A stretch of 64,000 nt of DNA from Gyromitra esculenta (Eukaryota > Ascomycota > Pezizomycetes > Pezizales > Discinaceae). Both the position numbers and the translations under genes were made by a program. The stretch is from the NCBI GenBank assembly GCA_038503075.1, contig JBCAML010000008.1, positions 1,922,001 through 1,986,000 on the forward strand, given 5' to 3'. This document shows, piece after piece, positions 56,394 to 64,000 of the stretch (position 1 is its first letter; each line of letters starts with the position of its first letter). The notes under the pieces were generated by a model. That model was not told the DNA's origin, made no database searches, and worked only from the letters and a program-made list of their open reading frames with translations.

Positions 56394-57109
56394 ATGCAGT
56401 ACTCTACCAAGACCGCTCTTCTCCTTTCTGCGCTAATGGGTGTCGCCTCAGCTGCGTAAGTGCTCTCCTGCAAGAACTATTCCCCAGATGTCGGGTCTCG
56501 TATATGCTGACTGACTATTCGAAAAGACCCTCCGGTTTCCAATACCCGCAGGCGTACCAGAGGCCCCAGTACTACCCCAAGGAGTACTACCAGAGCTACT
56601 TCCCCAACTCCAACGCATACCAGAACTACTACCCGTACGTCGCGGCCAAGCCGAACTTCTACAACAACGCGTATGAGCGGCAGCAGGAATACGACGCCGC
56701 CATCGCCGCCAGCGAGAACGAGAACGCGAACGCGAACGAGAACCTCGCCGGCGCAAAGTCCGAGAACGCCAACGAGAACGCCAACCTGGCCAAGGGCGGC
56801 GAGGCCTTCGGCTTCGGCGCCCTCGAGAGCGACAACCGCAACCTGCTCGCCAACGAGAACAACATCGAGGTCGCCAACGCGAACAAGAACGAGCTCGGCG
56901 TCGAGGTCGCCAACTTCAACGCCAACGACAACACCGCCCAGCAGGAGTCCGCCGCCCTCGCCGAGGTCCAGAGCGAGGACCTCGCCTTCTTCGAGGACTT
57001 TATCGAGAACGAGACCGATAACTTGAACGCCAACGAGAACCTGAACGACAACTACGACAGCAACTGTGCCTCGCAGGGCCGCGGCCGCTGTGGATACGCA
57101 GGGCACTGA
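56394..57109 (+). CDS. Small secreted Asn/Glu/Ala-rich repeat protein
   Basis: Two exons, 56394-56455 and 56527-57109, with a 71-bp intron (GTAAGT...AAAAG) exactly after the signal peptide, give 214 residues. Residues 1-20 form the signal peptide (LLLSALMGVASAA). A Tyr/Gln/Pro-rich segment at 21-70 (YPKEYYQSYFPNSNAYQNYY) is followed by 80-195 built from Asn-Glu-Asn and Ala-Asn units (SENENANANEN, NLNANENLNDN). The last 20 residues hold two cysteines and a basic patch (CASQGRGRCGYAGH). Codon choice is extremely biased to AAC, GAG, GCC and CTC, unlike neighbouring genes, and indicates very high expression. Family not recognised; a structural or surface protein, or an effector, is possible. Confidence 0.78.
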
Positions 57110-58892
57110 GCCAGAATCACCGGGTTATGTTGAGTTTCAGTTGAGTTGAGTTTTTTTCTTTCCTCTTTTGTATGCATAGAACTTGGGTTACGCAGCTAGA
57201 CCTGTGTTTATATTTCTGTTGCTTTGGTTCTTTTATTCTTCCATCTTGTTTTATACGGACACACATATACATAAAAAGGGAAAAAGCGGGACGTAGAGGT
57301 TGGTTTTGCAGCAGAGCACAATCACTTTGAACCCACAATTATACTGTAGTATTCTTGGAACTTTTTCTACCGTGGGAGCAAACCGTGAATGCTCTCAAAC
57401 CTCAGGTCGTGATGTATGCTCTCAAATATGGCCCTCACACGAGGTCCGGGGTGGTGCCGATGGGTCGTCGAGTGATTAGCTATGATTAACACCAGACACC
57501 ATAGCCTGTAGTGTCGCAACCAGCTGTAGGCACAGCTGACAAGATCCACGTACACCCAAACCCACATTGCCCAGAGTCACGTTTCGATACTCCATAAGCG
57601 GATATCGCATAAAAACAGCGGTAGGATATAAGGAAGATGGGCGAAGATGGGTTTATATTGCGATTCCACCTGTAGGATTCTTGGTACCTAAGGCTAGACA
57701 AGATCAAGAACAAGATTTCAAGCTATTTATAGCACGCTAAAACGTTGCGGGTACGACATCCCCAGACGGGACGTGCATGTTATGCTACTTTTGGGGACCT
57801 TTGAATCCGAACGGGAATTGCTGGAAATGCATTGCCACAATGAGAGAGAGGCTGGAAGGCTGAGACTAAAACTGTTTGGGGCGCCGTGAAACGCTGCGAG
57901 AAGACCATGACGGCTCTTGCTAGCGACTATGGGACTCTTGGGGGAGGGAGTGGGGATTTGCAAAGAGACGGTGAAAACGCGCATGGAATAGGGGTTCAGA
58001 CCGGCGCTGTTTCGGTGGCGTGACAAGGAATAGGATTTGGCGGGGAGACTGGTTGGACTGCCACCAGTAACACCACCGGCGAAGGGGAGTGCGAGCGGGC
58101 TACAAGCGGGATTGCACAGAGAACGGCATCAGTGGGATGGGAATCTAGATCTGTTTCGTGACAGATAAACATCTCGAAGCCGACCTGGGCGCCGGTTATG
58201 AGTAATCGAAACACAGGAAAAACAAACAAACAAACAAAACAAAACAAAACAAAACAAAAGACTGCATGAAACCAGAGATCACCATGTGACGTGAAGTGGT
58301 TCCTGCACTCGCACTCGTGCCAGCAGCGGCCCGGATTCAAACACCTGGGACAGGCAGCAATGCGAAGGGCAGAGCAGATCTTGGTCGGATCCGGCTGCCT
58401 TTCGGGAAAGCGGCGCGATCTGCTCTGGCGGGGAGTCGTGTCTGGGTCCCCCTTGGCGCCAGAAGAGCCCCGCCAGCCCTCCGCCCAGAGTGGCGGTGTT
58501 CCTGGCTCAGGGCTAGGGTTCATGCATCGGTCTCTATGTATCTCCACCTCATCCCACTATGATGTCCCCGGGCTCTGAGGGGCCTCTCTTGGAGTGAAAT
58601 CTCTCCTATGGGCGTATTGTATGTACCTGTTTGACATAATGTATCTTCGTCATCCTCCGCAGCCCTGGCTTTCTTTTCTTTTTCTCTCCTACATGGTTTT
58701 TTGCTTTTCCCTCCCACCACACAGCTGTCAGTTCTTCGTCTGGGTGCTTTGTTTTTCTCACTCGCTCCCCCCCTCGCTCTTCCGCCCGGTCGCTCCCCCG
58801 TGTTAGTTGAAGCGATAACGAAAAGATTTTCGACAGAGGAATAATAGCTATAATAATAATAAAAAGAACAACTCCAGATCCGCCCAGCCAAT
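57110..58892. other. Intergenic
   Basis: About 1.8 kb without a supported gene. It contains a CAAA/CAAAA microsatellite at 58219-58259 and an A-rich leader just before the asparaginase start. Confidence 0.5.
58219..58259. repeat. CAAA/CAAAA microsatellite
   Basis: Tandem CAAA units pass into CAAAA units on the plus strand. Confidence 0.85.
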
Positions 58893-61716
58893 ATGTTGAC
58901 CGTTTCCTCAGTGACGACGAGGACAAACACTCCTGCTGCCGGTTCCCCGACTGGTGCGACGTATCCACCGGATGTGCTCGATGCCACGGCGAAGGAAGAG
59001 AAGATGGCCGAGAGTAGGGTCCTGCTTATCATGACCGGTACCTTCCTCTTGAAACATTCCAGCGTCTCTTGCCCCGCTGTACATGGCAGAAATGCTGATC
59101 CTAAGTCTGCCATCTTCAGGGGGCACTATCTGCATGGTTCGGAGTCCGAACGGCTACGTTCCGGTATGCGTGACATAGTTTCTCCCCTCCATTGCCATTG
59201 AGCAGAGTCAATTGATCTTCACCTGACTCGGTGTGTGGGTTCACAGGCAACAGGCTTCTTGGACTCCTGTCTCAAGCCGCAGCCGTCGTTCAATGACGGT
59301 TCTCCAGTCAAACAGGTCCCCGTCGTGATCAGCGACGGGGATATCCAAATGTTTGATACGCTACGTGCGTTTGTGTTTACTGCCCCACCTGCCGGAAAGC
59401 TTGCTCACGATGCGGGATACAGGTACACCTCCGTCCAAACACGCCCGCCGCATTCGATTCGCCGCCCTCGAGTTCTCCCCGCTGCTCGACAGCTCCAGCA
59501 TTAACGCCAAAGGGTGGGGAGAGATCGCGCGCGCCATCGAGCGGAATTACAGGCTATTCGACGCGTTCGTCATTCTGCATGGAACTGATAGCTTGGCTTA
59601 CACGAGCTCTGCTCTGAGCTTCATGGTCAGCAATTTGGGGAAACCGGTCATCTTGACGGGCTCGCAGGCTCCGATGTCGGAGCTCCAGAACGACGCTACA
59701 GACAACCTACTTGGAAGCCTCATCATCGCGGGGCACTACATGATTCCGGAGGTCTGCTTATTCTTCAACCACAAGCTCTTCCGTGGGAACCGGTATGGCT
59801 ATTTTTCCCTCTCATACCTCCCTCTTGCCCTCCCTATTGACTCTTTCGCAAGCACAACTAAGACGAACGCCCATGATTTCCATGCTTTCACCTCTCCGAA
59901 TTTCCCTCCGCTTGCAAGGGTTGGGATATCGGCAAATATAAACTGGCCACTGATTGAGCGCCCCTCTACGATGCAACCGTTCTCCATTCAAACAAGCTTG
60001 TCAACAGCCCATGTAGCGTGCCTGCGGATCTTCCCAGGGATCTTGCCGGAGATGGTGAGGGGTGTGCTGGGACTGAAAGATCTGAAAGGATTGGTATTGG
60101 AGACTTTCGGTGCCGGGAATGCACCAGAGGATGGTGAATTGATTGGGGTCTTGGAGGAGGGAGTAAAGAGAGGTGTGGTGATTGTTAATGTCACCCAGTG
60201 CCAAGTGGGAACTGTGAGCCCGTTGTACGCGTCCGCAACGGCATTGGCGAGAGCTGGCGTGGTGTTCGGTTTGGATATGACAAGTGAAGGTATTTTTTTC
60301 CCTCTCACCCAGCCATTCTGCCTCGGCGATCGATCTGCCGCAGTCTTCCTGCTTTCCTTTGGTCCGAATTATTTTTCGGCATTCCCCCCTCCCCTCCTTC
60401 CTTCTATAGTTTGCCAATTTCCCCCATGATCGTCCCCTAGGATTATCTCACATCATTACCTTGATTTCGAGTCCTTATCGCTATCTTTATTGCTTTTTCT
60501 ATTATCCTTCGGTTATGGCTACCCTGTTTACCGGGAAATGCTTAACTGAACGTCAGGAACAAACTCCCGTACCGTGCCACACGCCGGGGGCGAAATTCTG
60601 ACCTGACCTGATCTGCAGTGGCGATGGGGGAGAGAACTGACATTTCGGTGGCGACGATCCAGCTGCCCTCACGAAGCTGTCGTGCCTCCTGGCGAACCCG
60701 TCGCTCGCCGTCGACGACATCCGACAACAGATGTCCCGTTCTATTCGAGGAGAGTTGACGGAACAAGCCGAGATCCACTTTTCGCACCCGAACTCATTTC
60801 TACCACCAAAGCTGTCGAGCTTGACGGCGTTGGGCTATGCGATCGCGAGTGGACACCATGATGAGATCACGGCGATCTTGAAGGAGACCAAGGAGTTTCT
60901 GCTGAACGAGTTTGATTATTCGGGAAACACGCCATTGGTGAGGAACATTTTCCGCAATAAATCGTTTCAACCCGTCGAGTGTTCGCTGCATCTTTTCCGT
61001 GTCTCCTTACCTCATGCCTTCAAATAACGTCCAACACGGGATGTTAGTCACGAGGAATAAATCACCCCTTTCTCGATTTGTGTTTGGAGATCTCTGGGCT
61101 GTTTTTCTCGGTCACTTCTCTCAATCTTTCCCTTCACGATGCTTTGCGTCATGAATCCGGGTTAACTTCCCTCCCCCAGCCTGCCGTTACATAATGTGTT
61201 GGTCCGTGCCGCCATTGGCGCACCTTTCCTCTTATTTGCCCCCTCTCCCACACTTCCCCAGAATTAGGATACTCTTTCTCTTATTCGCCTAGCCAAGCCC
61301 TTCGGGCCAGGTGATGATTTTTCTTTCTTTCCCTTCTTCTCTTTCCCCTCTCGTTCAAGCAAACGAATGGCGAATCGTTAACGAGGAATAAACAGCACCT
61401 GGCGGCCACATGCACCAATATCGATATCCTCCGGGACTTTCTCTCTCAGGGCGCATCAGTGCATCTGCGTAACCGTGACGGGAGGACGCCGCTGTTCCTG
61501 GCTGCCGAAGCGGGGATCGAGAAGAATGTGGAGTTGCTGAAGGAGAGTGGGGCGCATCTACACGCAGATGAGGTGGAGTTGGCGTCTCTGCTCAAGGCAA
61601 AGGCCAAAGAGGCTATTACCCATGGGAATGGTGGCAAAAATGGGAATGGTGGTGCCAACGGGAATGGGAATCCTAACGAGTGTAGGGTTAGGTGTTGGGA
61701 ATTTGCGGGTGTTTGA
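58893..61716 (+). CDS. L-asparaginase / lysophospholipase-type enzyme with C-terminal ankyrin repeats
   Basis: Converts asparagine to aspartate and ammonia; the closest animal relative is the 60-kDa lysophospholipase (ASPG). Seven exons at 58893-59037, 59120-59163, 59247-59364, 59423-59792, 59853-60289, 60663-60937 and 61396-61716 give 569 residues, and all phases agree. Both catalytic threonine motifs are present: TGGT at 48-51 (assembled across intron 1) and HGTDS at 155-159. PVILTGSQAPM and LFRGNR also fit the type I family. From about 430, ankyrin repeats follow (TPLHLAA, GRTPLFLAAEAG), ending in a Gly/Asn-rich tail. There is no signal peptide, so it is probably cytosolic. The last two introns (373 and 458 bp) are much longer than the others and lie at the ankyrin end. 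Confidence 0.92.
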
Positions 61717-64000
61717 GCACCTAAGGTACCGTACCTGGTTAATTCTCTAGAGTAGAGTACCTTAGCTTAGCTCTCTGCATTTTTCTTTCTTTCTTTTTTC
61801 TCTCCTTCCTTTCTTTCGCTTTCCTTTTTACCCCTCGCCTTTTTTTCTTTAGTTACCGCTGTTGTTTTTTCTGCCTTCCCTGTTACACCCTGAATCGAAA
61901 AGGCAACTGCCGGATGTGCTTTTCTCATTCTCTGAGTAGAACAGATACCAGGTAGATCGAATAAGCAAGGCCAGGCCACCTAGTGCACCTTCAGGCTGCC
62001 TCACCCGGCTACCATGTCTACCATGTCTACCGTGCATAAGATGCTATTCCAAGTCTACTCTAAGGGACCAGCTGATTGATGGGCGAACCTGGCGTTTGAT
62101 TTACGTGGGGTAGATGCATCTATCCGTAGTGGGCCGAAGATAGCTAGATGGAAGTTACCATCAAGGTGTGCACAACCTAATCCCTTCAGCGAGGTTTATT
62201 TCGGGTTTGTTTGTTATTTATTTATTTTCTTGTCGGTCAAAGAATAGCGATTACATACCTGGAAGATTTGCCGTGAATAGATAACCAAAACATGCTTTTG
62301 TTGTTTCAGGTACATGTACTTAAATACCCATGGGAATAGTTAGAGGAATGCGTTGTTCCCCGATAAGATGATAAGATGTTGAGAGACAGATAGATAGATA
62401 CATGTAGATAGATAGATAGATACCAAAGCGTTTCGACCACCTCCGCTGAGATTTCCCCCTTTTTCGGTCGGAGATGACCTTCATCGTAATAGATAGTGTA
62501 CCCAGACATAGATACCAGATAGAGTATTATTAGATAGATAGCGACCCCCATTCGCCCTGTTGGTGTGCAGAGTACCGACAGTCTGGTACTGTCAGGGATC
62601 CTGACTGGTTATCTGTCGCAGTGATGTTCCGGATCTGGATGCCTTCCCGATTGAGGGGGTTATAATCGTCGGACCAGACAGGGGAATGTTCTCGACTTTT
62701 TCCTCGGAGCAATCAGAGGTCTCATCGAACGACGTGTTCGTGCACTTGTATGATACGCTCAGTCGCTCAGTCGCTCACTCGCCGTTCCCCCCCCATCCCA
62801 CGTTACGTACTCTGGATAAAGGATTCGGAAAGGTTCAAGAAAAGCTCTAGGCCCCACAGCGGTCGTGGGGATGGGGATGTCCGTCGTCGAAGAGCCACAG
62901 GTTTCCAGCTTTGCTACTAGAGTACAAAGAGTAGGCCACTTGAGAGAGGAGGAAGTCTGGCACCCGCTTTACCCGTCGTGTCCGTCTTGGTCTTTGCGTT
63001 TTTCCTCTTGGTTTTTTTCTTCTCTTTGCAAAATGAAATGTCACGATGATAGCTATGGTCGCGATTGCATCCGAGTACCCCAAGAGCCAACCAGGCATGG
63101 GGAAGTGGCTGCAGGACGTTGAGATTCGACCGAGAGCATGATGGGTTACATAACAACCGCATGCAAACACCCACGCCGCCTAGCCTTGTGACCCGAACCC
63201 GGGGGTTGTGGTGTTTTTTTTCTTTCTTTCTTTTCTTTCTTTTTCCTTCTCGCCTCCCTAGTTTTTTTTTCTTTCTTCCTTTCAGATCGGTTTTTGGAAC
63301 ACCAGCTGGACTTGGGATAGATTTATCGTGAAGTTCCTCACTCCACCACGCACGGCCCCTGTGGGGAGGACAAAGCACGAAGAGCGGAGCAGAGAGAGTA
63401 GAGGATGTAGTAGATACATGTACCCTAAGCGCGATGCTCTGGAGTATATGCGTAAATCCCATTGCAATTGAGTAGGCAAAACGCTGGGATAAAGCGGAGA
63501 ACGTGCCATGTGTTCGAATACTCTGAGGTTATTGCTCTATCTCGCCTCACCCCGTATCTCTACCTCCGTCTGTTCGTACTCAAACTCTCCTCCCTTGGAG
63601 TGCCCGCCAAGATCATAACCTCCCTTCGCGTCGAACAGTCGCAACCAGGACTAGTTTTCCGCATGGGGTTTTTTTTCGAGCTCTGCGCAAGTTCCAACAG
63701 CAGCAACAGCAGAAGCAGCAGCGACGACGTCTGCTGACTTGAATTTTTTTCTTCTCGTTCCTACCTGCTCAGGCAAGCCCACGAGGTTGAACCACTATGG
63801 TTAGGTGGGTCGGCTGTTACGTAAATCTACCGCTGCCGTTCGACTGGTTGCCAGTGCTTTGATTGCTTAATCCATCTTTCCTGCCTACCTGCTCGCTCGC
63901 CTTTCTCTGCCCCGACTGCTACCTGCCTGTTGTCGGGCAGAAAGAAAGAAAGGGAAGAAAAGAAAGGAAAGGAAGGGGAAAAAAGAAGCAGAAGAAGGAG
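61717..64000. other. Gene-free right end, probably upstream of a gene outside the window
   Basis: No supported gene. A GATA microsatellite lies at 62386-62422, CTTT-type pyrimidine runs at about 61780-61830 and 63215-63285, and a purine-rich GAAA/GGAA tract at 63940-64000. The GC-rich, repeat-rich character after 62.6 kb resembles the leader of the Zn2Cys6 gene at 12-13 kb. Confidence 0.45.
62386..62422. repeat. GATA microsatellite
   Basis: Two runs of GATA units interrupted by a short ACATGTA spacer. Confidence 0.85.

Noticed and set aside
56477..57106. 209-codon minus-strand frame rich in Val, Leu and Gly
   Set aside because: Antisense image of the strongly biased codons of the Asn-rich gene; not a separate protein.

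Overview
The window looks like nuclear DNA of a filamentous ascomycete (Pezizomycotina). The evidence is short GT-AG introns (mostly 56-86 bp), a Zn2Cys6 regulator, a Clr5-domain protein, a DUF4238 protein, a GH12 endoglucanase and F-box/ankyrin proteins. Gene density is low: 16 supported protein genes in 64 kb. Long gene-free tracts carry many TA-flanked inverted-repeat elements (MITEs). This would fit a Pezizomycete such as a cup fungus, truffle or morel, but that placement is inference. Exon structures were read by hand from splice motifs, phase and family fit.

Layout. 0-2 kb: an intronless class IA dihydroorotate dehydrogenase. 2-13 kb: no supported gene, with MITEs and a decayed inverted repeat. 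13.1-17.3 kb: a large Zn2Cys6 transcription factor whose first intron is about 1.6 kb and full of microsatellites. 17.3-26.2 kb: no supported gene, with microsatellites and MITEs. 26-40.4 kb: an accessory cluster of four F-box/ankyrin genes and one Clr5/ankyrin gene, arranged around a secreted alginate-lyase-family enzyme; the genes left of the lyase point left and those right of it point right. 41-48.6 kb: a lineage-type unknown gene with an in-frame TGA, a secreted GH12 glucanase and a DUF4238 gene, with MITEs between. 50-52.3 kb: two conserved housekeeping-type genes, DUF1771/Smr and UBX with a thioredoxin-like N-terminus. 53.8-57.1 kb: two small secreted low-complexity proteins, one proline-rich and one Asn/Glu/Ala-rich with extreme codon bias. 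58.9-61.7 kb: an L-asparaginase/lysophospholipase-type enzyme with C-terminal ankyrin repeats. 61.7-64 kb: microsatellite-rich sequence without a supported gene.

The genes do not form one pathway. The parts most worth attention are the F-box/ankyrin and Clr5/ankyrin expansion amid MITEs (including near-identical 99-bp ankyrin repeats that imply recent duplication), the Asn-rich secreted protein, the set of small palindromic elements with TA target sites, and a shared (TTTTAG)n tract directly after two unrelated stop codons. I found no CRISPR array, rRNA gene or confident tRNA gene.
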